Source: Methylophilus medardensis (GTDB lineage: Bacteria; Pseudomonadota; Gammaproteobacteria; Burkholderiales; Methylophilaceae). From it: DNA of 64,000 nt. The notes beneath the pieces were generated by a model. The model made no database searches. It was not told where the DNA came from and saw only the letters and a program-made list of their open reading frames with translations. A program made the translations under genes and the position numbers. Shown piece after piece: positions 28,361-37,802 of this stretch (position 1 is its first letter; each line of letters starts with the position of its first letter). Location: the NCBI RefSeq assembly GCF_006363915.1, contig NZ_CP040946.1. One strand, written 5' to 3'.

Positions 28361-30046
28361 TCAGGCGGATTTCACCATGGCTGCGGGCGCTGCAGCGCAT
28401 CGATTCATGCCGCTAACAATGGCCTTGATCGAGGCGGTGACAATATTGGTATCCATCCCCACACCGTAACTGACCCGCCCCTGACAGACCACCTCTACAA
28501 TGGCGCACGCCATCGCCTCCGCAGCAGAGGCACTGGCACCAAGTGAGCGTTCTTCAAAACTGCGCACCTGCACTTGCATGCCAATATTTTGTAACGCATG
28601 AATAGCCGCATCCACCGGACCGTTGCCCTGTCCACGGATCACCGTTGGCACACCATCAACGCTAATATGCATCCGAATGGCTTGGCCCTGCGCATGCGTT
28701 TCCAGTTGATAGTCTTTCAACGTCATGGGGGCAACAGCATCCACATAATGGGTATGAAAGAGCTGCCACAATGCAGCAGGCCCAACCTCACTGCCATGCG
28801 CATCCGTATATTGCTGCACCACTGCAGAAAACTCTACCTGCATGCGTCTAGGCATGACCACGCTATAATGATGCTCCATCAAGTAAGCCACACCGCCTTT
28901 GCCAGACTGACTGTTCACGCGAATGATAGAGTCGTAATTGCGACCGAGGTCTTTCGGGTCGATCGGCAGATAAGGCACGTTCCAACGCCCGGTAGCAGAC
29001 TGACTGGCGAATCCTTTTTTGATGGCATCCTGATGTGAGCCAGAAAATGCGGTGAACACCAGATCACCCGCATACGGATGGCGTGGATGGACGTCAATCT
29101 GTGTGCATGCCTCCACCGTGCGTGCAATCGTATCAATATCCGAAAAATCTAGGCCAGTATCCACGCCTTGCGTGAACATATTGAGCGCCACCGTGACCAA
29201 ATCCACATTGCCCGTCCGCTCCCCATGTCCAAACAAACAGCCCTCGACACGATCCGCCCCCGCCATGATGCCTAGCTCAGTGGCGGCCACTGCCGTCCCA
29301 CGATCATTATGCGGATGCAAACTAAGAATCACGCTATCGCGGCGCGCAAGGTTGCGATGCATCCACTCGATCTGGTCGGCGTACACATTCGGACTGGCGA
29401 CCTCAACAGTGGCCGGACAATTGATAATCACCTGACGCTCAGGACTTGCCTCCCAGGCGGCCGTGACCGCATCACACACCTCCTTAGAAAACGCCAGCTC
29501 AGTGGCCGTAAAAGTCTCCGGGCTGTATTCCAGCAGCACTTCGGTGTCGGGCATGTCTGCCGCCAGCGATTTCACTAGCAACACGGCCTCCACCGCCATC
29601 GCTTTTACCTCAGCTTGGCTCATATTAAACACCACTTCACGAAACGTCGGCGACAGCGCATTGTAAATATGCACAATCACGCGACGCGCACCACGCACCG
29701 ATGCCATGGTGCGACGGATCAGAGGCTCACGCGCTTGCGTCAGCACTTCTATCGTCACATCCTGCGGAATATGATTTTCTTCAATCAGACTGCGCACAAA
29801 ATTAAAATCGGTATCAGAAGCTGAAGGGAAAGCCACCTCGATTTCTTTAAAACCAATCTTGCACAACATATTGAACATACGCAGCTTTTTAGCGGCATCC
29901 ATCGGCTCAAACAAAGACTGATTACCGTCACGCAGATCTGTACTCATCCATACGGGTGGCTGACGAATGACTGCATTTGGCCATTGGCGGTCTTGAAGAT
30001 CCACCGGAGGAAAAGCCTGATATTTTTGTGTGGACAGTGTCTGCAT
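28361..30046 (-). CDS. leuA: 2-isopropylmalate synthase
   Basis: The start at 30046 is chosen because GGAG lies 6 bp upstream; two earlier in-frame starts lack one. This gives 561 residues, the length of the leuA2 type used by many betaproteobacteria and actinobacteria. The motifs STDLRDGNQSLFEPMD, LHPHNDRGTAVAATELG and VEGCLFGHGERTGNVDLVT are present, with a C-terminal LeuA allosteric domain (~430-550) that mediates leucine feedback. It catalyses the first committed step of leucine synthesis. A divergent Lrp-type gene lies 160 bp upstream. Confidence 0.96.
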   Translation of the reverse strand: MQTLSTQKYQAFPPVDLQDRQWPNAVIRQPPVWMSTDLRDGNQSLFEPMDAAKKLRMFNMLCKIGFKEIEVAFPSASDTDFNFVRSLIEENHIPQDVTIEVLTQAREPLIRRTMASVRGARRVIVHIYNALSPTFREVVFNMSQAEVKAMAVEAVLLVKSLAADMPDTEVLLEYSPETFTATELAFSKEVCDAVTAAWEASPERQVIINCPATVEVASPNVYADQIEWMHRNLARRDSVILSLHPHNDRGTAVAATELGIMAGADRVEGCLFGHGERTGNVDLVTVALNMFTQGVDTGLDFSDIDTIARTVEACTQIDVHPRHPYAGDLVFTAFSGSHQDAIKKGFASQSATGRWNVPYLPIDPKDLGRNYDSIIRVNSQSGKGGVAYLMEHHYSVVMPRRMQVEFSAVVQQYTDAHGSEVGPAALWQLFHTHYVDAVAPMTLKDYQLETHAQGQAIRMHISVDGVPTVIRGQGNGPVDAAIHALQNIGMQVQVRSFEERSLGASASAAEAMACAIVEVVCQGRVSYGVGMDTNIVTASIKAIVSGMNRCAAAPAAMVKSA

Positions 30047-30097
30047 GCGGAACTCCATGAATATATTGTTGACCAGACACATCATAGACTTTTTCAT

Positions 30098-30208
30098 AAA
30101 AATTAAATTGCTAAATTTTCAATAAAAGCAAAATATAAAAAATATTATTTCAATATATGAATATATTTTGTAATAATATTTCAATATTTAAAATTAAGTG
30201 AAATTTAA
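30098..30208. promoter_or_regulatory. AT-rich divergent promoter region between leuA and the Lrp-type gene
   Basis: The interval is almost entirely A and T, with several TATAAT-like stretches in both directions, and separates two divergent genes. Curved AT-rich DNA is typical of Lrp targets. No single operator can be defined by eye. Confidence 0.45.
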
Positions 30209-30673
30209 ATGAAACTAGACCGCTTCGATAAAGCCATTTTAACCATCTTGCAAACCGATGGTCACATCAGCAATCAAGAGCTCGCTGAGCACATTGGACT
30301 CTCCGCCGCGCCCTGCTTGCGGCGCGTCAAAGCTTTAGAACAAGCAGGCCTCATTACCGGCTATCAAGCGCTGGTGGACGCCAAAAAGCTGGGCTTGAGT
30401 CTGATGGCACTGATTGGCATTTCAATGGATCAACATACCCCAGAGCGCTTTGCCAACTTTGAGCGCGAGATTACCAACATTGCAGAAGTGCTCGAGTGTT
30501 TACTGATTACCGGACAGCAATCGGACTATTTGCTTAAAGTAGTGGTGAAAGATATGGATGACTACCAGCACTTATTGCTGCATAAAATCACCAAAATTGC
30601 GGGGGTCACGGGGGTGCATACCAGCTTTGTCTTAAGAAACGTGGTTGCACGAGCCAAGGTGCCAGTCAACTGA
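30209..30673 (+). CDS. Lrp/AsnC-family transcriptional regulator
   Basis: This 154-residue protein has an N-terminal winged helix (LDRFDKAILTILQTDGHISN, ELAEHIGLSAAPCLRRVKAL) and a C-terminal RAM/AsnC ligand-binding domain (~70-150) with LLITGQQSDYLLKVV and VTGVHTSFVLRNVV. The divergent position suggests autoregulation and control of leuA, which is inference from context. Confidence 0.93.
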   Translation: MKLDRFDKAILTILQTDGHISNQELAEHIGLSAAPCLRRVKALEQAGLITGYQALVDAKKLGLSLMALIGISMDQHTPERFANFEREITNIAEVLECLLITGQQSDYLLKVVVKDMDDYQHLLLHKITKIAGVTGVHTSFVLRNVVARAKVPVN

Positions 30674-30702
30674 AAGGCAGCGCACAGAGGCAAAGCACGC
30701 AA

Positions 30703-30735
30703 AAGAAAAAGGCCACGCATCGCATGGCCTTTTTA
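30703..30735. terminator. Bidirectional terminator between the Lrp-type gene and thioredoxin
   Basis: AAAAAGGCCA and TGGCCTTTTT form a 10-bp stem with A/T runs on both sides, between two convergent genes. Confidence 0.85.
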
Positions 30736-30750
30736 AATACCTCTTATGAA

Positions 30751-31119
30751 TTACTGCTTGGCATCTTCCACTTTGTAATACTCGCGCACGGCGGTCAAAT
30801 CAAATTCACGTGCCCATTTAATGATCTCATCTAAGGCTGGCGCGCCAATTTCACCCACTTGTGCGTGAATGCCTGCGCGCTCGCGAATCACTAATAAACC
30901 AGGAATTTGTTTGACTTCAAAGTACTCCGAAATCTCAGGATCGGTTTCGGTATTCACCATGCCGAACACAATATCAGGATTTTTTGCTGCCGCGGCTTCG
31001 AATGTGGGGGTAAAAGCCACACAGGGGTCACACCAAGGTGCCCAAAAATCCACCACCACGAAAGCATTGCTTTCAATGGTTTGTTTAAAATTTTCTTTGG
31101 TCAATGTTACAACCGCCAT
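30751..31119 (-). CDS. Thioredoxin-like protein
   Basis: This 122-residue thioredoxin fold has active site WAPWCDPC, so the classical GP between the cysteines is DP, and the cis-Pro loop is QIPGLLVI. A C-terminal tail of ~15 charged residues extends beyond the usual 105-110 length. There is no signal peptide, so it is cytoplasmic. The AGGAG-type ribosome binding site is clear. It is a single-gene unit bounded by terminators. Confidence 0.9.
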   Translation of the reverse strand: MAVVTLTKENFKQTIESNAFVVVDFWAPWCDPCVAFTPTFEAAAAKNPDIVFGMVNTETDPEISEYFEVKQIPGLLVIRERAGIHAQVGEIGAPALDEIIKWAREFDLTAVREYYKVEDAKQ

Positions 31120-31218
31120 ACTATCTCCTGTCCAAAAATTTGTTTTTATAGGTATATTTTAACAGACGAACGGAGCGACCAGAAAAAATTCATCACGGAA
31201 AGCAATCACGCAGTACAA

Positions 31219-31246
31219 CAAAAAAAGCCGGCGAAGCCGGCTTTCT
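31219..31246 (-). terminator. Terminator of the PEP-CTERM gene
   Basis: AAAGCCGGC/GCCGGCTTT stem with GAA loop and a T-run on the minus strand, ~30 bp after the stop at 31275. Confidence 0.85.
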
Positions 31247-31274
31247 GTATCAAGCAGTATTTGACCAACGAAGA

Positions 31275-31808
31275 TCAGACTGCGTGTTTTCTTCTGCGAA
31301 CTAACCCCACAACCGCAACCCCTGCCAGCAGTAATCCCATATTTTCTGGTTCAGGCACTGGCGTTACGCGGAAGGCATAGTTACTGCCTGCTACAAAATA
31401 ATCTCTAACATACGCAGAAGCAGCGTTGTTAGGGTTTCCGGAATTAAATGCATCCAACGGCCCGTAATACTGACCATCGAATTTATTACTGTAATCTTGC
31501 GCAAACACTGTGCCTTGATAACCTAACACTGCATACCAAGCGCTGAAATTGACGTTCAAGGGATTATTATCAACAGTGCTGATGACATAGTCTGATGCTG
31601 AACCACCAAAAATTAATGCTGCCGCTTCTTGTGCAGTATAAGCGAGTGGACCATTGGTGGCTTCATACGCTGGGTCAAGCCAATCTGGGGCCTCTGGAGC
31701 GTGCACTGACCACTCACCGACAAAGGTGTAGGTTGCGGCCTGCGCAAAAGAAACGCTCAAAAGCAAAGCAGTGCCCACCAGGGTTTTTGCCAACGATGAA
31801 ATCAACAT
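31275..31808 (-). CDS. PEP-CTERM sorting-signal exported protein
   Basis: The start at 31808 follows AGGAG and gives 177 residues with a signal peptide ending SFAQA. The C-terminus has VPEPENMGLLLAGVAVVGLV followed by RRRKHAV, a textbook PEP-CTERM tripartite signal recognised by an EpsH/exosortase, which is not in this window. The central ~110 residues are Tyr/Asn/Gly-rich with no catalytic motif. It is likely an extracellular or EPS-associated protein; the specific function is unknown. Confidence 0.92.
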   Translation of the reverse strand: MLISSLAKTLVGTALLLSVSFAQAATYTFVGEWSVHAPEAPDWLDPAYEATNGPLAYTAQEAAALIFGGSASDYVISTVDNNPLNVNFSAWYAVLGYQGTVFAQDYSNKFDGQYYGPLDAFNSGNPNNAASAYVRDYFVAGSNYAFRVTPVPEPENMGLLLAGVAVVGLVRRRKHAV

Positions 31809-31960
31809 GTTGATACTCCTCAAAAAATGCACTTGTTTCACCAAGCATCATTTCAATACAAATTATATTTACATACATCCTAAATGATCTTGACGCACAA
31901 CTCAACACAATCTTACGCACGAAATAGGCTAGTAGAAAAATTGTGTGCGCTGTACAACAC

Positions 31961-32554
31961 TTAGGCTGCCGGCCATTGGCCATCAAAAAACAGTGCTTCG
32001 AGTGGCTTGCGGCTGCGCGCTGCCAACTCCCGCTCTTTCACTTCGCCTGAAAGTGCAGCCTCGTCTAACTGATAACCAACGGTGACCATGGCCAAAATTT
32101 GATAACGGGCTGGCACTTTAAAAGTCTCTCTGGCTTTATCCGCGTCAAAGCCACCCATCTGATGCGCCATTAAGCCTAATGCGGTGGCTTGCAGACAGAG
32201 GTTTTCGGTGGCAGCGCCCGTATCATAAGCGGCCCATTTGTTTGGTTTTTCGTTATGACTGAACAGGCTGTCTGCACAAATTAACAATAATAGTGGTGCA
32301 TCGACCGCCCAAGTTTGATTGCCCGGTACCAAGCAATCATAGGCCGCTTGCCAGGCGGGCAGATTTTCAGATTTGTGACACACAACATAGCGCCAGGGCT
32401 GGTCGCCAAAACACGAAGGCGCCCATCGGGCAGCTTCAAGCAAACTCACGACTTGCGCTTTGCTCAAAGGTTTGGTTGCGTCATAAGCACGACCGCTCCA
32501 GCGGTTGGCGATCAGTTCATGGATGGCTTGCTCGGTGGTGGCTGGTTTTTGCAT
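31961..32554 (-). CDS. Nitroreductase-family FMN oxidoreductase
   Basis: This 197-residue protein has RWSGRAYD near the N-terminus, ARWAPSCFGDQPWRYVV (FMN contacts), a dinucleotide-proximal segment with TGAATENLCLQATALGLMAH, and LAMVTVGYQ at the end. It is close to the single-domain nitroreductases of beta/gammaproteobacteria. The physiological substrate is unknown. It lies 10 bp downstream of mutS and may be read from it. Confidence 0.9.
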   Translation of the reverse strand: MQKPATTEQAIHELIANRWSGRAYDATKPLSKAQVVSLLEAARWAPSCFGDQPWRYVVCHKSENLPAWQAAYDCLVPGNQTWAVDAPLLLLICADSLFSHNEKPNKWAAYDTGAATENLCLQATALGLMAHQMGGFDADKARETFKVPARYQILAMVTVGYQLDEAALSGEVKERELAARSRKPLEALFFDGQWPAA

Positions 32555-32564
32555 GCTGAAATCC

Positions 32565-35111
32565 TCACAGTTGTTTTTTCAAAGTATAAAGAAGCTCTAA
32601 GGCCTGCTTGGGCGTTAGGTCATCGGGATGGATACGGTCCAACGCTGCGACCAGTGGATGCATCGGGGGTTCCTCTGGCGTTATATTACTAGCAAATAAA
32701 TCATTTTGTGGCGTGGCTGTCAGCGTCTGGTTCTCTAGCTGTTGCAGTTTACGTTTGGCCAGTTGCACTACTGCTTTTGGGATACCCGCCAACTGCGCGA
32801 CCTGAATGCCGTAACTCATGGTGGCAGCGCCCTCCTCTACTTTATGCAGAAACACAATGCCTTGGCCATGCTCAACAGCATCCAGATGGACATTGGCTGC
32901 ATGTTTGGCCTCATCGACAATACGCGTCAGTTCAAAATAGTGGGTGGCAAACAGTGTCAGCGCCTTGTTTTTTTCGAGCAGTTGTTTCGCCACCGCCCAA
33001 GCCAAACTTAACCCATCAAAGGTGCTGGTGCCGCGCCCGATTTCGTCTAGCAATACCAGGCTGCTGGCGCTTGCATTGTTGAGGATATTTGCAGTTTCGG
33101 TCATCTCAACCATGAAGGTAGAGCGTCCGCCAGCCAGGTCATCGGAAGCACCAATACGGGTAAAAATGCGATCCACCTCACCGATCACGGCACGCTGTGC
33201 TGGCACAAAGCTCCCGCAATACGCCAACAACACAATCAGTGCGGTCTGTCGCATAAACGTCGACTTACCGCCCATATTGGGGCCAGTGATTAACAATAAC
33301 TGGCGATAAGGATTCAGCACTACATCGTTGGCCACATACGGCTGCGCAATACTCTCGACAACCGGATGGCGGCCATGCAGAATTTCAAGACCGATGTCGG
33401 CACGAAACTGCGGCTGTACATAATCCAAGGCGCGGGCGCGCTCAGTAAAACAGGCCAGCACATCGAGGGTGGCTACGGCGGTTGCAATCTTTTGCAAATG
33501 CGTAATATGGGGCGACATGGCCACCAACACTTGCTCATACAGAATTTTTTCACGTGCTAATGCGCGCTCATTGGCACTCAGTACCTTGTCTTCAAACGCC
33601 TTAAGTTCGGGGGTAATAAAGCGCTCGACATTTTTTAATGTTTGACGGCGCCGATATTCTGGCGGTGCACTCTCTGCTTGTAAGCGACTGATTTCAATAT
33701 AAAAACCATGCACGCTATTGTATTCGACTTTCAGGTTAGTCAAACCCGTACGCGCTTTTTCAGCCGCCTCAAACTGCAGCAAAAAATCACCGTGATCCGT
33801 TTGTATCGCGCGAAGCTCATCTAGCTCAGCGTCGTAAGCAGCTGCAATCACCCCACCCTCGCGCAGCACCGCCGAGGGTTCTGCTTGAATCGCCTGTACT
33901 AATAACTGCAGTGCCGCCGAGGGCGCCTCTAACGCGGCCAGCAGGCCTTGCAGCAATGCAGATTGCGCGGCGGGCACACTGGCGACCAATGCTGGCAACT
34001 GCAATAAACTGTCACGCAAGCCCGATAAATCCCGCGGTCTGGCGGTTTTCATGGCCACGCGCGTCGTCATGCGTTCAATGTCACCAATCGGGTGCAGCGC
34101 TTGTTGTAGCGGAGTCTCCAAAAACTGCTGCAACAAGTCTGCCACCGCCAGATGGCGCTGTTGTATGGTCTGCTGATGCCGCAAAGGATGATGCAACCAA
34201 TGCCGCAACAAACGAGCGCCCATGGCCGTTTGCGTGGTATTTAACAGGGCGTAAAGAGTCGGGCTAGGCTCACCACGGATGGTGGTATCGATCTCCAGAT
34301 TGCGACGCGTTGCTGCATCCAGTTGCAGATAATGACTGCTTTGCTCGACGCGCAGACCCGCAATATGCGGTAATGCCGTGCGCTGCGTGTGTTTAACATA
34401 TTCGAGCAATGCGCCTGCCGCCGTGATGGCCGCCGGCATTTCGCCACAACCAAAACCACCCAGATCGTGCGTATTAAACTGTTGTGTCAGGCTACGTTGT
34501 GCGGTATCCAAATCAAATTGCCAGGGCGCTAAGCGTTTTTTCGCGCATCGCCATTGCGCCAGCACCTCATTGCTGTGATCTTCAGCGATCACCAGTTCAG
34601 CGGGATGAATCCGCTCCAACTCTTGCGGCAAGTGTCCGGGCGCGATCTCACTCAATACAAACTCGCCTGAGGCTAGATTTAGCCAAGCCAGCCCGAAGAT
34701 GCCCTCCCCTTTGGCCACGCACAATAACGTGTTATCGCGGGTTTCATCTAGCAAGGCAGCATCCGTCAGGGTGCCTGGCGTCAAAATTCGCGTGACCTCG
34801 CGCGCGACTGGGCCTTTCGAAGTAGCCGGATCGCCCACTTGCTCACAAATAGCCACCGCCTCGCCCATTTTGGCCAACTTGGCCAAATACCCTTCCGCCG
34901 CGTGATAAGGCAAGCCGGCCATCTTGATCGGCTCGCCATTACTTGCCCCTCTGCGCGTGAGCGTAATCCCTAACAATCGTGACGCTTTTTCGGCATCTTC
35001 AAAAAATAGCTCGTAAAAGTCGCCCATGCGATAAAACAGCAGCATATCGGGATACTGTGCTTTTAGCGCCAAATACTGGCGCATCATGGGGGTATGGTTT
35101 TCGAAAGACAT
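32565..35111 (-). CDS. mutS: DNA mismatch repair protein MutS
   Basis: The start at 35111 (MSFENHTPMMRQYLALKAQY) gives 848 residues. The mismatch-binding Phe-x-Glu is in FYRMGDFYELFFEDA. The ATPase has Walker A LITGPNMGGKSTFMRQTA and LVLLDEIGRGTSTFDGLSLA plus FATHYFELT. The C-terminus ends with the DDLTPKQALELLYTLK tetramerisation motif. A clean terminator separates it from suhB upstream. Confidence 0.97.
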   Translation of the reverse strand: MSFENHTPMMRQYLALKAQYPDMLLFYRMGDFYELFFEDAEKASRLLGITLTRRGASNGEPIKMAGLPYHAAEGYLAKLAKMGEAVAICEQVGDPATSKGPVAREVTRILTPGTLTDAALLDETRDNTLLCVAKGEGIFGLAWLNLASGEFVLSEIAPGHLPQELERIHPAELVIAEDHSNEVLAQWRCAKKRLAPWQFDLDTAQRSLTQQFNTHDLGGFGCGEMPAAITAAGALLEYVKHTQRTALPHIAGLRVEQSSHYLQLDAATRRNLEIDTTIRGEPSPTLYALLNTTQTAMGARLLRHWLHHPLRHQQTIQQRHLAVADLLQQFLETPLQQALHPIGDIERMTTRVAMKTARPRDLSGLRDSLLQLPALVASVPAAQSALLQGLLAALEAPSAALQLLVQAIQAEPSAVLREGGVIAAAYDAELDELRAIQTDHGDFLLQFEAAEKARTGLTNLKVEYNSVHGFYIEISRLQAESAPPEYRRRQTLKNVERFITPELKAFEDKVLSANERALAREKILYEQVLVAMSPHITHLQKIATAVATLDVLACFTERARALDYVQPQFRADIGLEILHGRHPVVESIAQPYVANDVVLNPYRQLLLITGPNMGGKSTFMRQTALIVLLAYCGSFVPAQRAVIGEVDRIFTRIGASDDLAGGRSTFMVEMTETANILNNASASSLVLLDEIGRGTSTFDGLSLAWAVAKQLLEKNKALTLFATHYFELTRIVDEAKHAANVHLDAVEHGQGIVFLHKVEEGAATMSYGIQVAQLAGIPKAVVQLAKRKLQQLENQTLTATPQNDLFASNITPEEPPMHPLVAALDRIHPDDLTPKQALELLYTLKKQL

Positions 35112-35170
35112 GCCGGAATACTTTATGAATAGATAAAATTTAGAATCATTCGCCAAGGCATCTTACAACA

Positions 35171-35206
35171 AAAAATAAACCCGGATGCGTAGATCCGGGT
35201 TTTTAT
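35171..35206 (-). terminator. Terminator of suhB
   Basis: AAACCCGGAT/ATCCGGGTTT 10-bp stem with 6-nt loop and a T-rich tail on the minus strand, just past the suhB stop. Confidence 0.85.
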
Positions 35207-35221
35207 AACGCATTGCGCGAG

Positions 35222-36037
35222 TTACATGCCCAAGGTTGGCGTCTTGATCCGCTCAGTCAAATGCGGCGCAATCACCTGTAGCATTTGTCCGAACACTTTC
35301 GGGTTCGCTGCCACAATATTGCCAGTACGCAACCAGCTTTCATTGCCCTCAAAGTCACCGACAATCCCGCCGGCTTCTTGCACAATTAAAGCACCTGCAG
35401 CGATATCCCATGGTGAGAGGTTGATTTCAAAAAATCCGTCGGTAAAACCGGCTGCGACATAAGCCAGATCGAGCGCAGCGGATCCAGGGCGACGCAAACC
35501 AGCAGTTTTTTTCGCCATATCCCGAAAGATATTGATATAAGTTTCCAGATAACTAAAATCTTTAAACGGAAAGCCGGTGGACAACAGCGCTTCTTGCAGC
35601 TTGGCCCGTTGCGTCACCCGAATGCGGCGGTTATTCAGAAACGCACCACTGCCGCGGGTGGCGGTAAATAAATCGTTACGGACTGGATCGTAAATGACGG
35701 CTTGCGTCAGCACGCCTTTTTCTTGCAAGGCGATTGAAATGCAATATGCCGGAAAGTTGTGCAGAAAGTTAGTCGTGCCATCAAGCGGGTCAATAATCCA
35801 GATACTTTCTGCATCGGCATTGGTTTTTCCGCTTTCCTCACCGTAAAACCCATGTTTAGGGTAGGCCTCTTTTAACACATTAATGATGGCTTGTTCGGCA
35901 TTGCGGTCAACTTCGCTGACAAAATCGTTGGTGTCCTTTTGCTCGATTTTTAAGGCACCGATGTCCAGGGCGGCACGGTTGATGATTTTGCCTGCTTCGC
36001 GCGCAGCGCGAATGGCGACATTGAGAATAGGATGCAT
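35222..36037 (-). CDS. suhB: Inositol-1-monophosphatase family protein SuhB
   Basis: This 271-residue protein has metal sites GEESG, WIIDPLDGTTNFLHNFP and SPWDIAAGALIVQEAGG. In E. coli SuhB also acts as a ribosomal RNA antitermination factor. Divergent from trmJ, the usual betaproteobacterial neighbour. Confidence 0.95.
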   Translation of the reverse strand: MHPILNVAIRAAREAGKIINRAALDIGALKIEQKDTNDFVSEVDRNAEQAIINVLKEAYPKHGFYGEESGKTNADAESIWIIDPLDGTTNFLHNFPAYCISIALQEKGVLTQAVIYDPVRNDLFTATRGSGAFLNNRRIRVTQRAKLQEALLSTGFPFKDFSYLETYINIFRDMAKKTAGLRRPGSAALDLAYVAAGFTDGFFEINLSPWDIAAGALIVQEAGGIVGDFEGNESWLRTGNIVAANPKVFGQMLQVIAPHLTERIKTPTLGM

Positions 36038-36120
36038 GCTGTGTGATCTTGATTCAACTGATAAAATGCTATTTTAGCTTTTTACACGCTTAGCCACAAA
36101 CACAACGGCAAAATAACCCC

Positions 36121-36873
36121 ATGTCACCCTCCCTTGAATCTCCCCTTTTTGCAAATATCCGCATCGTATTGTGCCAAACCAGCCATCCCGGCAACATTGG
36201 CTCCACTGCGCGTGCCATGAAAACCATGGGCCTGAACCGACTATATTTGGTCAGACCAAAACATTTTCCGAGCAGTGAGGCCACATCACTTTCCGTCAAT
36301 GCCGCCGACCTGCTGGAAACCGCAGTGGTGACTGAAACCTTAGAGCAAGCCCTTGCCGACTGCCAGTTTGTCATTGGCGTCAGTGGCAAAGAACGCTCGC
36401 TGTCGCAGCAGGTGATGACGGTGAGAGAAGCCGCACAAGAAGTGAAGTCTGTTGCCATGCACAGCGAAATCGCATTGGTGTTTGGCACTGAAATGAGCGG
36501 ATTAACCAATGACGAAGCAGATCGTTGCCATGTGCTGGCAACGATTCCCGCCAACCCCGAATACACTTCATTAAATTTGGCCCAAGCGGTGCAGATCATG
36601 TGCTACGAAATACGCATGGCGCTCACCACTGGCACATTGCATTACCAAGAAAAAGCGGTCGATCTCGCCACGCAAGAAGACTTAGAGCGTTTTTACGAAC
36701 ATATGCGTGAGGTGTTAGAACACATCGGCTACATTAATCCGCGCGCGCCCAAAAAGCTGTTTGAACGCCTGCGCCGTTTGTATGGCCGTAGCCGCTTAGA
36801 AAAAGAAGAAGTGAATTTGTTACGCGGTATTTTGACGCTGACGATGCAGCCGAAAAAACACGATAAATATTAA
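36121..36873 (+). CDS. trmJ: tRNA (cytidine/uridine-32-2'-O)-methyltransferase TrmJ
   Basis: This 250-residue SPOUT-family protein has IRIVLCQTSHPGNIGSTARA at the N-terminus, GVSGKERSLSQQ, LVFGTEMSGLTNDE and IPANPEYTSLNLAQAVQI (the trefoil-knot SAM site), then a C-terminal helical extension with PKKLFERLRRLYGRSRLEKE. It commonly precedes cysE and isc genes in proteobacteria, as here. Confidence 0.95.
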   Translation: MSPSLESPLFANIRIVLCQTSHPGNIGSTARAMKTMGLNRLYLVRPKHFPSSEATSLSVNAADLLETAVVTETLEQALADCQFVIGVSGKERSLSQQVMTVREAAQEVKSVAMHSEIALVFGTEMSGLTNDEADRCHVLATIPANPEYTSLNLAQAVQIMCYEIRMALTTGTLHYQEKAVDLATQEDLERFYEHMREVLEHIGYINPRAPKKLFERLRRLYGRSRLEKEEVNLLRGILTLTMQPKKHDKY

Positions 36874-36936
36874 AACGGAGGTCGCGCAAGCAACTGCGCT
36901 TTAGACGTGACCCAAAGTTAGTGGCATAATGCGCGC

Positions 36937-37671
36937 ATGTTTAAACACCTCAAAGAAGATATTTCGATTGTGTTTGACCGCGACCCGGCCGCACGTACCC
37001 ATTTCGAAATTCTAACCACCTACCCCGGTGTGCATGCCCTGATTCTGCATCGATTGAGTCATTATTTATGGGGCCATCGTTTCTACTGGTTAGGTCGCGC
37101 ACTCTCGCATTTTGCTCGCTTCATGACCGGTATTGAAATTCATCCGGGGGCCACTATTGGCCGCCGCGTATTTATTGACCACGGCATGGGGGTGGTGATT
37201 GGTGAAACCGCCATTATTGGTGATGACTGTACGTTGTATCATGGCGTCACCTTGGGCGGCACCAGCTGGAATAAAGGCAAACGCCATCCCACCCTAGAAT
37301 CTGGCGTGGTCATCGGTGCCGGCGCCAAAGTGCTTGGACCAATAACCATCGGCAAAAACGCCAAAATTGGCTCAAATGCGGTAGTGGTCAAAGATGTGCC
37401 AGACGGTGCAACGGCGGTGGGTATTCCAGCGCGCATTCTTGAAGAAGAAAAAGCCAAGCAACGTCAAGACGCAGCACAAAAAATGGGCTTTAATGCCTAT
37501 GCTGTCGGCAACGATGAAAACGATCCGATGATCAAGGCCATTAATGGCCTCTTAGATCATGCGCATCAACAAGAGGCTGAACTCGCAACACTCAAAGCAC
37601 AACTAGCCAAGCTTAGCGATGCTGAAACAGATAGCAACGTCGGCGAGGCCTTTGCCAAAAAGCCAGAATAA
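36937..37671 (+). CDS. cysE: Serine O-acetyltransferase
   Basis: This 244-residue protein begins with a helical N-terminal domain and is followed by a left-handed beta-helix of hexapeptide repeats. IHPGATIGRRVFIDHGMGVV, IGETAIIGDDCTLYHGVTLG and GTSWNKGKRHPTLE are the catalytic and acetyl-CoA regions. A charged, Glu/Ala-rich tail of ~50 residues extends past the usual end. It makes O-acetylserine for CysK (60584-61564). Confidence 0.96.
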   Translation: MFKHLKEDISIVFDRDPAARTHFEILTTYPGVHALILHRLSHYLWGHRFYWLGRALSHFARFMTGIEIHPGATIGRRVFIDHGMGVVIGETAIIGDDCTLYHGVTLGGTSWNKGKRHPTLESGVVIGAGAKVLGPITIGKNAKIGSNAVVVKDVPDGATAVGIPARILEEEKAKQRQDAAQKMGFNAYAVGNDENDPMIKAINGLLDHAHQQEAELATLKAQLAKLSDAETDSNVGEAFAKKPE

Positions 37672-37740
37672 TCGTCCCTGAACCGCCCGTATTTCTGGCC
37701 TCAAAATATCTGCAGCGATGCCCTGAACTTTTCAGACGCA

Positions 37741-37773
37741 ATAATTGACTAAAACAGTAGGTTATTATATTAT
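37741..37773 (+). promoter_or_regulatory. isc operon promoter overlapping a type 1 IscR site
   Basis: 37741-37765 reads ATAATTGACTAAAA then CAGTAGGTTAT and matches the 25-bp type 1 IscR consensus (ATASYYGACTRWWW then YAGTCRRSTAT) at 22 positions. The same DNA contains a -35 box TTGACT (37745-37750), a 17-bp spacer and a -10 box TATTAT (37768-37773). The Fe-S form of IscR would therefore block this promoter. Confidence 0.85.
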
Positions 37774-37802
37774 TTCACTCTGTTTTAAAGGGGCATTCAA
37801 AG

